DNA of 64,000 bases from Malurus cyaneus samueli (GCA_009741485.1 CM019216.1:21554465-21618464), one strand, 5' to 3'; shown: positions 1 to 13,367, numbered from the stretch's first letter. The notes: generated by a model not told the origin, from the letters alone. Numbers and translations are program-made.

Positions 1-603
1 CTGCTTTGAGTGACAGTCTCTCTAATTCACCTATGAATAATGAAGATTTAAATACATGTTCACTGGATAAAAGCTTTGCTGTTGACAGAAATTATTGTCT
101 TCTTGAGGACAAGAAGAAGAAGAAACGACAAACATTACGTAGTTTGAAGTTGGCTACCTCAGAACTGGATGCCTCAGGCTCTAAGGGGTTCTTGCAAGCA
201 ATTACTACATATAGCAAGTCTTACTGCACTGAAGAGGCTTCTTATGAAGACTGCTTTTCATCATCTAATTTAAATGAATATAGAGTACAGATACAAGTAC
301 CAAGGGAATCTGAGAATCCTCCTGAAGTTTGTTGCAAGGACTCTTTTACAAGCATGGACCTACATGATGTGAGTTTCTGTAAGCCACATAATACCACTAA
401 GAAAAGCAGGAAAAAGTCTGTTTCAGTGAATGATTTTCCTGTAAAGAGAAAGACCAAGACAGCTAAACATCCTGGATTAAGTATATTATGTGGTGAAAAA
501 GATGACACTGGAGAAGCTCTAGACTGTGATGATGTGAATAGACTGCCACAGCACGGTCATGAAAAATCCTACAACAAGGTGAATTACAGTGCTCTTACTA
601 CTG
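1..603 (+). CDS. MCPH1: MCPH1 exon 8, 3' part (central region)
   Basis: The frame (first full codon at base 3) is open from the left edge to the donor ACTG|gtaagt, 200 codons with no stop. The product is hydrophilic and low in complexity, as expected of the large, fast-evolving central exon of microcephalin. It contains a basic run (LEDKKKKKRQ) followed by TLRSLK, and a second basic patch (KKSRKKS, KRKTKTAKHP), both compatible with nuclear localisation. The segment SYEDCFSSSNLNE lines up with SYDNYFSPDNLKE of the human protein, which fixes the identity. The exon ends in phase 1, leaving one G. No lesion was seen in this part. The 5' part of the exon is off the window. Confidence 0.88.
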
Positions 604-653
604 GTAAGTTACTACTTAGAGCTGGAGAATCAAAAGATACCATACTGCATTAG
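604..653 (+). other. Read-through tail of MCPH1 exon 8 into intron 8
   Basis: If the exon 8 donor is not used, the reading frame continues for 16 residues (GKLLLRAGESKDTILH) and stops at TAG 651-653. Human MCPH1 is reported to produce an isoform lacking exons 9-14 by termination in intron 8. This tail would be the equivalent end here. Expression is inferred only. Confidence 0.4.
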
Positions 654-756
654 ATATGCAACTAAATTGCAAAATGAACTGCCATTTCCAAAAGGAAAAA
701 TATTTCAGAATTACACCAAAAGAAGAAAATACTGTGCTGACTCTATTACTGAGTAA

Positions 757-820
757 AATAAACGAGTGCATAGAATCAAAAAGATCACATATTTGTTTTC
801 CTATACCTTACAAAAATAAA
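757..820 (+). promoter_or_regulatory. Two AATAAA poly(A) signal candidates early in MCPH1 intron 8
   Basis: Canonical AATAAA hexamers occur at 757-762 and 815-820, 104 and 162 bases after the read-through stop. They are placed where an exon 8-terminated transcript could be cleaved. Such hexamers are common by chance in AT-rich DNA, so use is unproven. Confidence 0.3.
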
Positions 821-1749
821 ACCGTAAGAGATAAGGAAACTGCTTACCATGTACAACAGAAGTACTGTTGAGTCTTCTTTCATCCTAGTATCCTCTCTGT
901 TGCTATTCAAAATCTGTTCAAGAAATCAAAGTCTTTCTTCTTTACATGTTATGGTGCTCTTGTAAATTGTTTATGAGTAATTCCTTATCATAGGTTTCCT
1001 TGTTCAAATTATTTTTACTTCACAAGTAAAAATTGTTACTAAAATTGCAGTTAAGTTCATAAAATCTCTGGTGGAAAAAAAATATTTGAGTTAGCACTTT
1101 TTAACTTGTGCAGTGGTGAAAATGAAATACGACCTGCAAGAGTTGCAATGTAAGCATCTTTTTCAACCATGACTTTTTTATATGGAATTTATCATAATTT
1201 TTAATAATAATTTTAAGAACATTTTTTATACTTAAGCATTTTCAAGTTGGTTTAGCGAAAGGTATTTCATTGTAAATGTATACTAAAATATTGAGTGTCA
1301 GAAACTTCTCTGAAAGATGCTACTAAGTTGCATTGCGGTAATCATTTTCAGATTTTGATATTTTGCATTTTGTCAAGTTTGCATGGGGCTGAATATTTGT
1401 AATTATAATTGTATATTTTAATAATTTCTTTTCCCTAAAAAATTCTGTAGTAGTGCATGAATTAATTATATGAAACTAATTATTAGCTCGAAGGCCTCAA
1501 CAAACTTGCTATGAGACTTATGAAATCCAGTAGAAATGTTGGACCATGACTGTGCCTATATCTATGAGTAATAAATTGCTGAACTCTGAGCTGCTGTTTT
1601 GAGTTCACTACACCTGTATTTTAATATCTGTAGTACATGATTTTTAACACAGTTAAGAAAACATTGGATGCAAGTATAGGTTATACAGCTATAAATGTAT
1701 ACCCATAAATGAAAATTTCTGTTCCAAGTGATAGAGGAGCCATGAAGGA

Positions 1750-2995
1750 TAGGTGCTATGTTGGATTTTGTTCCCACCAACAAGGAGGTAGTGGTGAGGA
1801 ATGTTCAGTTCAAGGACAGCCTTGGCTGCAATGACCATGAAATGCTGGAGTTCAAGATCCTTGGGGCAGCAAGGAGGGTGTACAGCAAGCCTGCTACCCT
1901 GGACTTCAGGAGAGGAGGCTTTGGCCTCACCAGGGATTTGCTTGGTAGAGTACCACAGGAAGAGGTACCCAAGGGAGCTGAATGATACTCAAGGATTGTC
2001 TCCTCCAGACTGAAGACCAATGCATCTCTACAAAGAGGAAATCATGGAAGAATGCCTGGAGGCCTGCATGGATGAACATGGAGCTCCTGTACAATCTCCA
2101 ACAACAAGCTACAAACAGGTAGCTTTCAGAGAGCAGAATCAGGGAAAGATAGCTTGGGAGGAACACAGAGAAATTGAACAGCCGTGGATCTGCTTAAGAA
2201 GGCTAAAGCACTATCACAAGTAAATCTGGCCAAGGATATCAAGAGTAAACAAAAAAACCTTTAGGTGCATCAGCCACAAAGGAAAGACTAGGGAAAATCC
2301 CTAGCAAAAGCCGGGGTCCTCAGGAATGATAAAAAAAGTCTTGTTACCCAGGATGTGGAGAAGGATGATGTGCACAACACATTTTTTTTGCCCCAGGCCT
2401 CACCAGCAAGTGCTTCAGCCGTGCCACCAGTGTTGTAGCAGATGAGAGCAGGGATTGAGGGAATGCCTGCTGTAGGAGAAATTCAGGTTTGAGACCTCCA
2501 GCTCTGTAGCCTTCAGCTCAAGAAAGAAGTTGACCTGTTGGAAAAAGCCCATAGTAGGCCATAATGATGATCCTCCACAGGGCTGGAGCACCTCTCCTAG
2601 GAAGACAGGCTGAGAAAGTTGGGAATGTTCAGCCTGGAGAAGAGAAGGCTCTGAGGACACCTAAGAGCAGCCTTCCAGTACTTTAAGGGGGCTTACAAGA
2701 AAGCTGGAGAGAGGCATTTCATGGGGGCTTGTAGTAAAGGGACTATGGGGGACAGTCTTTGAATTAAAAAGTGTAGGTTTAAGTTAGATATTAGCAAGAA
2801 ATTAGTTATTCTGTGTGTGCTGAGATACTGGAACAGGTAACCCAGAGAAGTTGTGGACCCCTCATCCCTGGAAGTCTTCATGGTGAGGTTGGATGGTAAC
2901 CTGGTCTAGTGGAAAGTGTCTCTGTCTATGGCGATAGAGTTGGAACTAGATAATCTTTAAGGCTCCTTCCAAACCATTCTATGATTCTATATGAA
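1750..2995 (+). mobile_element. CR1 LINE, 5'-truncated and internally deleted
   Basis: The first part translates in pieces to the end of the CR1 ORF2 endonuclease (LGCNDHEMLEFKI, LDFRRGGFGL, DLLGRVP) and the linker before the reverse transcriptase (IAWEEHREIEQ and a later Lys-rich stretch). Around 2470-2530 it jumps to the CR1 3' region (GGCTGGAGCACCTCTCC, CAGCCTGGAGAAGAGAAGGC) and ends with the typical CCTTCCAAACCATTCTATG tail. The catalytic reverse transcriptase domain is missing. Frames are broken, so the copy is dead. Confidence 0.88.
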
Positions 2996-3125
2996 CTCAC
3001 AGTTTGTGGTTTTTGCCATGTGTTGATATACTAGAAAACGATCCTTAAATTATATAGTTCCTAATGTCAAAGAACAGTCTGGTTTTCACTAAATAGTCGT
3101 GGAAACAAATAGGGAAGGAGAAAAA

Positions 3126-3265
3126 TCACAGAGTATTCTGAGCTGAAGGAAGGGATTCACAAGGATCACCAAAGTCCAGCTCCTGGCCCTGCACAGGACA
3201 GTCCCAAGTATCACACTATTTGCCTGACAGTATTGTCCAAATGCTTCTTTCACTTTCTCAGTTTA
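3126..3265 (-). mobile_element. CR1 LINE 3' fragment, antisense
   Basis: It reads as reversed CR1 3' end: ATCACAGAGTATTC, then AAGGATCACCAAAGTCCAGC, TCCTGGCCCTGCACAGGACA and GTATTGTCCAAATGCTTC. This is a short, diverged fragment close to and inverted relative to the larger CR1. Confidence 0.75.
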
Positions 3266-3933
3266 AACTTAGGTATTCCAGTTAATTTTAGATTTAATTA
3301 TAACTTTGAAATTCTAGCAACTAAATTATGATTACTGTTCTAGAATGTCATGCTTTTATTTTATTTTTTATTATTATATTGGAACAACTTGTTTAAAATA
3401 ATAGATTTTAGAGGACAGAAGAAATGGAATAGCATTCAGCAAATAAAAGTTATCCAATGTTTATACTTTTTATCCTTTTTGTTAGGAATGTCTGTAAGTC
3501 TCTATTTGTGTTTGTAATGATTTTAATAGTATTTGTGTTTTTGTATGGCCATTTTCCCAAGTATGATTTATTCAGCTTTGTACATCTTTTAGTCACCAAG
3601 TAGGACCTCAGGTTTTGACAGCTTGAATGAGCTCACTTAAAATGGAAGGAATCAATAATGTAAGAGAAGTTGTATTTTCCCTTGTAATTCAAGTTTTGTC
3701 GAAGAAAATGAAAATCTTATATTACACTTGCTCCTGTGATTCTCTATAATGGAATAATTGATTTTTATTAATTATGGGTTAAGCATTTCTATTTTTTTAA
3801 TTGAATGTAAGTTGTTTCTTGTCCCTTTTAGTAAATAAATAGTAAATTGGAGGGGTTTCCTATATATTGTACATTATTTGAAAGCTGGTAAATCCAGCAT
3901 ACTTTTAAAAACTAATGAATTCTCTTAATTTTC

Positions 3934-3951
3934 ATATATATATATATATAT
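3934..3951. repeat. (AT)9 microsatellite
   Basis: Uninterrupted alternating AT of 18 bases in MCPH1 intron 8. Confidence 0.95.
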
Positions 3952-6900
3952 GGTTAGAAGTAATCAAATAGCCATATAAAATATATCTGTAAATGTCTTA
4001 AATATCAAACATCTCATTTTTTTGTTGTGATTTTACGTCACTGGCATTTTACCCAGTATCTTTAATGACAAGACTTGTTAAGCTATATTTCCACAGACTT
4101 CTGGAACATTTTATTTTAAATTAGAAGTGTAGTATGCAGGCTAACCTGAAACCAAATTTTCAAATCCTAACACTTATGTAGAAGCAAGTTTCAGGTTCTT
4201 TTGTAAGGCGCAAACAAGGCTGCCCAGTTATTCTGCTGAAATAAATACTGCTGCTTACTTCCATCTTACTCTGGGTCATGCGACTGACTCTTCATCTGAA
4301 AGCTACAACAATAAATAATAATGGACAAGGAATGCAAAAGTGTGTTCTCTTACACTTTTATCAGACAAAAACCACTTAGAAATTTGAACTCAGACTTAGC
4401 ATTACTTCCAGTCTTAAAAATAAACGTAAGGCTTATCTGAGTGAATTTTATATATTCATGGTAATGTGGGAGGCAAATAATTGGCAAAAATACTTAAACT
4501 AACACCCATTATACTGTAATTTAAGTAATTCAGTGTTAAGGTGGGAAATCTGGAATATCATTCTGATATTAGGTGCAAGAATCATTGCACTGAATTTAGA
4601 TTAATGAGTTTTACCTGATTTTCTAGGTGCTATGGGGCTTAATGCTGGTAAAATACTGTATATGTCTTTAAAAGTACACATGTGAAAACTTCCGTAGCTT
4701 TGGTGTGCCTTTTGGTTTTTTCAGCTTTGGAAGAAGATAGAAGCTCACTAAAAATATTGTATAATATCCTCAATAAACAAATGAGGCATGAAGAAGAAAA
4801 CTTTCTTCCTTAATTCCTCGTTTTGTTTATCTTCACAGAATGTTGAATTTTAACTAATTACTAAAACAAAGAAGGATGAGTATTTTTGAATAGAGGAACA
4901 GGTTGAGGATTATTTTGATGTCACCAAATTTGTAAAGCCCGATACAGTTGGCCTACAGCACATAACAAACTGCATACAATTGTTATAAACCATTAACAGG
5001 TACTCTCTGAGGACCTGGGGGGCACATAAGTTTCCAGAAGACTGAAGAAATCATGTTCTGTATAATAAAAACTTGGTGTTTGCCCATACCTCAGTAATAT
5101 CTACAATCATAATAACAGCACAAGGTATTAAATATTTTGTGCATGTGTTTACTAATGAAGGATTACTAATGATGACAAACTCAGACTTAATTTCTTCATA
5201 GTTGGAGTAAATACCTCTATGGATAAGTACAAAATAGTAGATACAATAGTGCTTAATTTAAGTGACACTTCATAAAATATTTTTAAAGTCAAGAAACATA
5301 CTGTAGAAAATTTTTTTATTAGATAGACATGATTTATTTGACCAAGCAGAACTAACTCATTGTGCCTGATAAAAATTGCTTTTTAATTCAATAGAAATAT
5401 CAAATGGAATTTTGAAGATAATATTCAGGTTCTGAACTTCTCATTGGTGTTAAAAGTATCATGAATGAGTAGAAGCTTCAATTGCAAAGTAAAATCACTC
5501 TATTTGTGAGAATACTTCAGAGGGCTCAGTTGTTGATTTTGGTGCCAATCACTGAGCAGTGTTTTAGAAGAACACTTAGGAGATCTAATGGACCACAGTG
5601 GCAGAAGTTACCTGCATATTTGAACTTAGGGGAAACTAACACTGGATGCAATTGCTTTAAAAAGTGCTGTCAACTTTAAAGTCCTCTACAAAAAGGTACT
5701 AAATATGAAATCTCATTATTTGTGCCTAAGCAATTGCTTTAAAAATAAGTAATTAGAAAAAAACAGAAGGTAGTGAAGCTCAAGACCTATAGGATGGAAA
5801 AACTGGGAAGTGCTTGAGAAGTCTTGATAGACAGGGACAGAATAGCAGAGAATAACCCTTATTTATGTAGTGCCTAAGATTCCATAGCAGATAATCACAG
5901 ATGAGGGATATTATCCTCCCTTCCTTCCTGTAAACATGAAAACTGCACAGAAGTGGACCCTAAATGGAAAGAAGCCCAAGAATACAGATCTTAAGACTTT
6001 TAAGCCCAAGTGGGACAAGTGCTGTGGAGCACGAGTATTCAGGCCAAGAGTAGCAAAAGGAATATTACACCACTTTTCACTGTCAGACCAAAACCCAAGC
6101 TTCCTCTCAAAAAAAGAGAAAAGTAGTAGGACTTTCCTTTTACAGTACCTGAAGTAACTTCATGGAATTTAACAGGGCCTACTTTGGGTAAAGCAGTGGA
6201 ATACATGATCTCCTTACATCTTATGCAGTCCTGTGGTTATTACTTTTTTTAGGATTCAAAATACATCTTTAAAAGTTCTGGTTTTCACATAAAAATAGGT
6301 AGGGTATTTTTTTTTCTTTATTGTGTGGCAAGAAGTTTTCTTCTCTTCTACTTGCCATCAGTCTTCCTCAGTGATTAAAAATTATGAGTCTTAGAGCAAC
6401 ACTAAATAAAATCAACATAGTTATTAGTTATCTCTGTTACATAGCACTATGTACTTAAATATGAATTTAAATCAAAATTGTACCCGAAACCCAGGTTTAT
6501 GTTTATAACACAAAAATTACTGCACTAAATTTTGACTAGTTTAGAGATTGTAATTTTAAAATGAGTAATCAGTAATGGATTGTAATTTGATGTTGTTTTG
6601 TCACCTCAAGGATTAAGAATTTAAGTAGCTGACAGAGGAAAAACTAATAATTCTTAGTTATATGTGCATACTAAATAGGGATAGTTATTTTCAGTATTTT
6701 CCAAAAGTAATCAAAGAAATTTAGTTAGCAGGAGCTAAATTTAGGCCGCTTTAATCACGAATTAAACTTCCTTTAACTGACTTCATCAATCTCTTTGAAG
6801 TGAAAAATTCACAAATGCTCTAATGTAGACTTTATTGAATGACATTTGGGGAAAATCATCTTAAATTTTGAGTAATTAAAACTTAATTGTTTAAAAGATA

Positions 6901-7562
6901 GGTCAATTTTTCATCTTAGGCAGGCAAACTAATTTCTCAGATGATTCAGAAGTTTATTATTTAGTTCTTATAAGAGTCATACTGACAGTGCTGAAGAATT
7001 AAATATGTGTAATTCATAAAATGCATAATGAAAAACACTGCTTTTTGGCAGAGTCAATTCTTAAGGATGGTGTCTTTTCATAAATAATAGGTCTGATATG
7101 CCTGCATGTGTGCAGTATCAGCTTGCTAGATTTGCTTGCAAAGTATTTGAAAACAAGTTTCAGACCTTCAGAAAACCAAGTGTGTACAGAAAGCATTGAT
7201 GTTTCAATAAGAAAGAGAAACTAGCCACTGATGCTTCATACTGAGATACCTCTAATGCAGAGAAATTGCACATTTTGTAATAAATAGAAAGAATTTAGCA
7301 GATTCTCTACTTGTAGTTAATATATGGTTTTCAAAATATAGGAAATTGGGAGTTTTACAACTGGTTTGATACTGAAAGATTAAGTGAGATGCTTGAGTAT
7401 CATCCCTTTTCCCTAACTGAAATACAGTGAAAAAATCACTGGTACAAATTATTAAGCAGTATCTTAAGTGTACATAGCACTGCGCTATGATAAAATAATT
7501 GGTGGCAGTTTCATTTAATAAAATTGCATTTTTCATTTCAAGTTTCTAAATTTGGTTTCTAG

Positions 7563-7675
7563 GTGATGAAAAGGAAGTCTCAGAATGTCATGCTACTGAT
7601 GGCTCTTGCAAAGTTTTTAACGAATGAAAGAATAAGCACACTGGGGGCTTCAGAAAAGCTAGAAGACTCCAAAAG
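7563..7675 (+). pseudogene. MCPH1: MCPH1 exon 9 with in-frame stop
   Basis: Bounded by an acceptor (gtttctag) and a donor (AAAAG|gtcagt). With the G left from exon 8 the frame reads GDEKEVSECHATDGSCKVFNE, stop, then KNKHTGGFRKARRLQK. This aligns without gaps of note to the human segment around DDSCDGFKDL and SGRGKKPTRT. The stop is TGA at 7625-7627, and the same frame carries homology on both sides, so it is a substitution and not an indel. The length (113 bases) and phases (1 in, 0 out) fit exons 8 and 10. Skipping this exon would put exon 10 out of frame and reach TGA at 20878-20880, so skipping does not rescue the protein. Confidence 0.82.
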
Positions 7676-10600
7676 GTCAGTTTAACTGGACATTTGCTTT
7701 ATTAAGCTCTTTCATGGAGCATTACTGAGTGTCTTTGTATGTACAAAAAAATCATTCTCTTCGGAGTATCAATTTAAAAACTTTCCTGAATCACACTTTT
7801 CTTGAAATGTTATAGTAATGATCTTGGTGTATTAGCATAAAAGTCAGCTTTCAGGTAACTTGTGGTGACAGAGTCCATGTCAAACTGATATCATAAAGGA
7901 GGCTGGTAAGCCAGCTCGAATGAATAAAGCTGAAAAGCCACTGAAGTTACCTGAAAAGATGCCTGTCCCTTTTGGAGGAGTTACTAAATGTGGCAGGTTT
8001 TTTTTATTTGTTTTATAGTGCATCATCACCAGTGGATGTTTTTGCAGAAAGATTTATGCAAGATTTTCTAATAGGTTCTGGTAAAACTAAATTTCTTATT
8101 TTAGTATTTGAGCACAGTTTCGCTGTCAAAAAGGGAGAGAGGATTGAGTCAGCACTGAATCTATTTTCAGTGTTCTTCCTTTGTAAAAATCTTTTAAATA
8201 AATATAAAACTGATCAGGAAAATAAATATTAGTACTTTTTAATCAGTAAGTAGCAAGTCATAATTGAAATGAGTGCTGAGTTCTTTTGCAAATGGAAAGT
8301 TTTGAAGCACTAAAGGATGTCTGCTATAGTGAGCCATATGAGATAAGGTGTTTCATTGGTAGGTATTTTTGGAGTTTCAGAGTGATCACAGATTTTGATA
8401 CTTTTTTATGTAAAAGTTTTGTGCAGGTTCAATTACTAAGTTGATCAACCTTTTAAACCTCCTGAATCTCCATAGACCAATTATCTCTGGGTTAAAATGA
8501 TTATTTGACTTATCTGCATCTTACTCCTTGTTACTTCCTGTAAATATTTATTGCCTTTATATTCCTAAATGTATTATTTATAAAATTAATAGCTAGAATG
8601 TAAAATGTGTAAATCACTTCACTCCAGATCCATGTCCTGTAGAAGCATTAGGATAGTACTCTTTAGGCTAAAGTATCTCTCCAGAATAATTTTGTTTTCT
8701 AACTCATAAATCTGCCTAAAGCTACTATATGTAAATCCACAAACCACTCTCAATGACTCTTTCTAAGGCTGTTTTCAGAATGCGTGCTTGGAGATTTGTC
8801 AGATTTGTTGGTACTAATTCCTTCTCCAGTGAAATTATACAAGAGCATTATACATCAGTGCTAGCTTTGACTCATTTATCTTAAAATCGCAACATAATGA
8901 TTAAATACTGAAGAGAAACAAAAAACAATATAAAATTCTTTTTTATTGTTCCTCTTTTTCAGATCTGGCCTTGCAGTCAGAGGTATCTTTAAATGGTTCT
9001 ACTTGCTGTTTGTTTGCAAAGCATGCTCTGTCAGGTGTTTAACAGTAGCACTGTTTAACGAGGCACTGGAGAAAATTCCTATTCAGTGTGTTGAGATGGC
9101 TTCTTTTATCCGCCCATTTCATCTTGATAATAGGATTTCACATAAATATCAATACAATAGCAGTGCATGGTTTAATTCATGTCATGAATGCTTTTTAAAA
9201 CTAATTTTAAAGGTTTTCGTTGTCAGCTTGACTATGCAGATTCATATAGAGACAATTTTGGGCAAGGACAGGGCTTTGATTGAAAAGTAAAGAAAAACTC
9301 CACAAAAAGGTGCTGTGTGATTAACCAGGTGCTATGTCTGGCAACCAGACTGTTGCAATGAAAATTTTAAATTTTAAGATACTATTGTTTTGAACAAAAT
9401 CAGGCTGTGTAAATTTTTGTAAATAATTAATGTTGCAAAACCTCTCTAGTACCAGTTGGAACATGTTCTTGAAGCTTTCTAAAAACAACCAAACATTATA
9501 CACCATTTTTATTTAATACTTTTTTCCGGTGGCTACCGCTTAAATATTGCAATATTTTGCTAACTTTTGTTATGTGATGTAAAAGTTAAGTTAGAAAACA
9601 TTAGTTTCCTTTGCCTAAAGAAAATATTGGGAGAGAAACTGCACAAGTATTTGTTAAAATATTACTGTATTGAATTGTAGCATCATGAAGAATTTCCTTA
9701 TGTTTATTTAAATTTTAAATGAAATTTTATGCTAAAAACACAACTGCAAAAGAAATGGTATTTCCTAGATACTTTCAATGTACAAACATTTCCACAAATG
9801 TGACTATGTGAATCTTCATACAGACCATATTGCTGGGAATCCATTGCAAGTGCAATCTGTTAAATTCATTACTTTGCTTCCCAAAATAAGAGACAGCTAT
9901 ATAAATGACAGCTATTTTTTTAAATAGAGTAAGGGTTAGAAATCTAATGCCTCCTTAAAAATATTTTAGATGCTTGCTGAATATAATTCAGAGATAATAT
10001 CTAAACTGAAACGTTTTTGTGTACTTTAGTTGCAACTCATTCACTGTGGTGTATGCTACAGTGAACACTACAATTCTAACTCGTTCAGTACAGCGAATGT
10101 ATGTCAGTAGGCCTTTGGAATTCACTATGTGATGGTAAATATTAAAAAAGGCATGGAAAAGTATCTGTAGGAAATATGACTAGGTGTAAGTGTTAACATT
10201 CACTTCCATAGTTCTTTCAATTTTTCATTTGCAGTTTATTTAATACAAATCGAGCCATAGGTTCTGTATTTCTCTGCAGTGTTATTGTGCTATGCTTTTG
10301 TTTTCTTCAAAACCTTATGCAGGTTGAGTTTCTTGCATTTTGTTTTAGCTGAAGTCAAAACCAAGAATTACTTTGTTCAGATACTTGTATATCACAATTT
10401 TAGATTAAAGTACTCAAAATTTCTTTATCTACACTCTTGATATAGGTATGCTTATTGTACTGTTAACATGGAAGATGTCTAATCAAGTATGTGTAAAATT
10501 GTACTGACAACAAAAGCCATGAAGACAGAACAGTTTATAATGGCAGCTGTACGTGTGTTGGGGGACAATAAGTAGGATTTAATGGCTTCAGGAAAAACAT

Positions 10601-11843
10601 TTTTGGATTTAAAACACCACCATCCCAAGCCCAGGACTTTTGGTGTGTTCAATGGCAGCACATACAGACAAATTTATGAAATTGACTGTTAATTTTGAGA
10701 CAGAGTTGGTAAGGATAAACACTGTCAATTAATGCTTGTGAATGTCAGCATGGTGGCTTCCCTGGTCTAGAATTGCAGGGATAAAATAAACCCTTTATGC
10801 ATTGTGATGTGTTTTTCAATTATTCCATGAAATTGGATACATACTTCTTTGTTGCTTTGCATGGGGAGGGAGGACAAAATTAATCTTAAAGCCAAAAATG
10901 TATTCAAACAAGTAGGGGTGAGCTGTTGATATGAGGTTGATTTCATTGCTTATTGTCACAAAAAAGTTTGCATTTTTCACAGTGCCTGTTGCGTGCCACA
11001 AATGTAAATACTTTGTACTTTAAAAAATATCAGTCTCATTCTTATTAACCAACTGCCGCTTCTATCCAAATAAAATTTTGTTTTATAGTTTTAGCGGGAT
11101 ATAACACGTAATGGATGTCTTTTCGAATGTCTAAGAGACTCACATTATTAGAAATGCAATTGGAATAAATGTTAAAGTTTAAAAACCCCTTAAAATATTG
11201 TTTTCTGAGTGAAAGAAGAATGTCTTTAACCAAGTGAAAAAAACAGTTAAGCATCATGAGGAATAATTAAAAATATATTTTCACAAATAAGACAGTATGG
11301 ACTTAACTGAAATTCCTTCAGTTTTGTTTTTAAACAGATTCATCTTGGCTCATATTTCTGTAGCTCTTGGATTTGGGCAAAGGTACATTTATCAACATGG
11401 AACTTTTGAGATTTTTTGAGAGAAGATTTTTACAAGCAGTCCAAGCTCATGCTGTGGAACAAATAGTATGAAGCAGGCCGTAGTTAGATCCTGTTATTAC
11501 AATCCTTTTTAAGATTACTTTATTCATAGCAAAACAAATTTTAATATCCTGAAAAATCTGTAACTGTAGAACATGATGCATCTTGCCAGACATTCAGGAA
11601 TGTTACTTTATGCCTATATTTTATATGAGTATTCATAGACTTGTCTGAAACAGATCATGTTGGTTTAAGGGACAACATCGTTTTGTGTTTTCCTTCCAGT
11701 TTTGACTTGTAGTTGCTTTGAATAAGTACATATTTTAAATACCAATACTTGAAATGTTACTGACTTTGAGACACAAATGAACAGGACAGTGTACTGGACA
11801 AGGTGGAAGCATTCAAGCTTGTTTACAGTGAACAATGAAGAAA

Positions 11844-11873
11844 CTGTAACTGTAACTGTAACTAACTGTAACT
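11844..11873. repeat. Short (CTGTAA)n tandem repeat
   Basis: Three exact CTGTAA units followed by an interrupted fourth, about 30 bases. Confidence 0.85.
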
Positions 11874-13346
11874 ACCTACCTTTTTGCTCTGGGGAAAATG
11901 CTTGATGTAATGGTGTGTCAGAGGATAGCACTGTGAAGGATGCCTATGAAACCCATGGTTGGAGACAGTTTTAGAAATACTTCTGTATGATTAATTCCAT
12001 GACTATTTTCACTCAACATTTGCAAGGCAGTTCTGATTCTGGAGTTTATCCAGCTAGTGAATTTGTTCCCCACACTTCTCCCACATCAAGTTGAGGGCTT
12101 CCAGGACAGAAGCCATACTCCCAGCAAGTGCCTCTGTACCTTACAGGGCATGCTTTGGGCCATATCCGAATGTCAACAGCTTTGTTATCACCCCTTAGGG
12201 ATGCTACCATTCCTGACAGGATTATCTCCTCTAGATGAACCTAGTGGTCATGATTCATGACCTTGGGTCCCTAGAAATCATTCTCTTTATGACAGGTTTC
12301 GTAATAGCTGTTTGGGAATACTTACAGAAATGCTATGGTCTGTTTCTTAATTTTAAAAAAAAAAGTCTTTTTGAATCAGTGTCTTTCTATGGCAAAAGGC
12401 ACAAGCTCCTCTCAGCTCAAGCTGTTTCCTGTTGTTCCAGGGACACTTGCAGCTGGTGTTCACACTCTTGTATATGTTGCTGTTTGGAACACTGGAAGTG
12501 TGCTGTGACAGTGAAACAAGAGGCTGTTGACTGTATTTTGTTGTCTTAGCAGGCAGGATAGTAAAGATGCAGGAATTGAATTTGCTCAAGTTTTTATATA
12601 AAATTGTCACTAAATTTCTGTTCACTTTAACAAATTAACATATTGGTTATTTTTAGAACCTTCTTCTAAAAGAAAACATAGAGGCTTAAGTAGATGGAGA
12701 GTTTTGATTTTTTTGTCTTCATAGAATTAAGCAAAAGAAACCAAACCCAAAGAAACTTGACTGTTTCTTTTTTTTTTTTTTCCCTAGAAGATTGCTAGAT
12801 TTAGTGACTTGATTAATAGGCTGTTTTATGAGGCTTTTCATAAAGTCAGAACATATTTTTTGTTACTACTTTTAGGCAAGTAGGAAATTGCTCAAGATCT
12901 ATCCATGGTGAATGGCAGATAAGGATAAGCACCAAGAATAACATCTTGGAATCTCAAGTTATTTGAAGTACATCCATGTCATCTCCATCCCTTTAAATAA
13001 AAGTCTATGGCATTCTTGGATTTAATGGTGGAAGGAAGGCTTAGGTGCAAGAAGCAGATGCAGCTCTTTCTGGCTCAGAGCATGAGTGGGGAAGAGTACA
13101 TAAACATGGTGCAAGAACTCAGATCATAGAGTTCATGCATGAAGCATACCTCATTGTGGAAGATATGTGTGTATGCTGTTCTTTTCCAGTTTTGAGGTGT
13201 ACTGTGTTCATAACCATCATGCCAGAAAACCAAACAGTCCACTGGACTGCAGCTGGCTTGGCAGAGAGTAACTGTAAAACTGCAACTGTTTTCCCTCTTG
13301 AGATCAGAAACTATCAGGAGGAAAAGCAACTGCTGCTTAGATGCTC

Positions 13347-13367
13347 TTTTTTTTTTTTTTTTTTTTT
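13347..13367. repeat. T21 homopolymer
   Basis: Run of T in intron 9, possibly the antisense poly(A) of an old insertion, though no element is recognisable next to it. A second run lies at 13559-13577. Confidence 0.8.

Larger units (their letters stand above)
654..7562 (+). other. MCPH1 intron 8 (after the read-through tail)
   Basis: AT-rich intron ending in tttggtttctag. It holds a long, internally deleted CR1 in sense orientation, a short antisense CR1 fragment and an (AT)n tract. A 73-codon open frame at 5936-6157 has no recognisable family or coding character. Nothing else was recognised. Confidence 0.8.

Noticed and set aside
7625..7627. TGA in exon 9 as a recoded (selenocysteine) codon
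   Set aside because: MCPH1 is not a selenoprotein family, and further lesions lie downstream.
8946..9290. 114-codon open frame in MCPH1 intron 9
   Set aside because: No recognisable family; not in phase with MCPH1, and the known exon order leaves no room for an extra exon.
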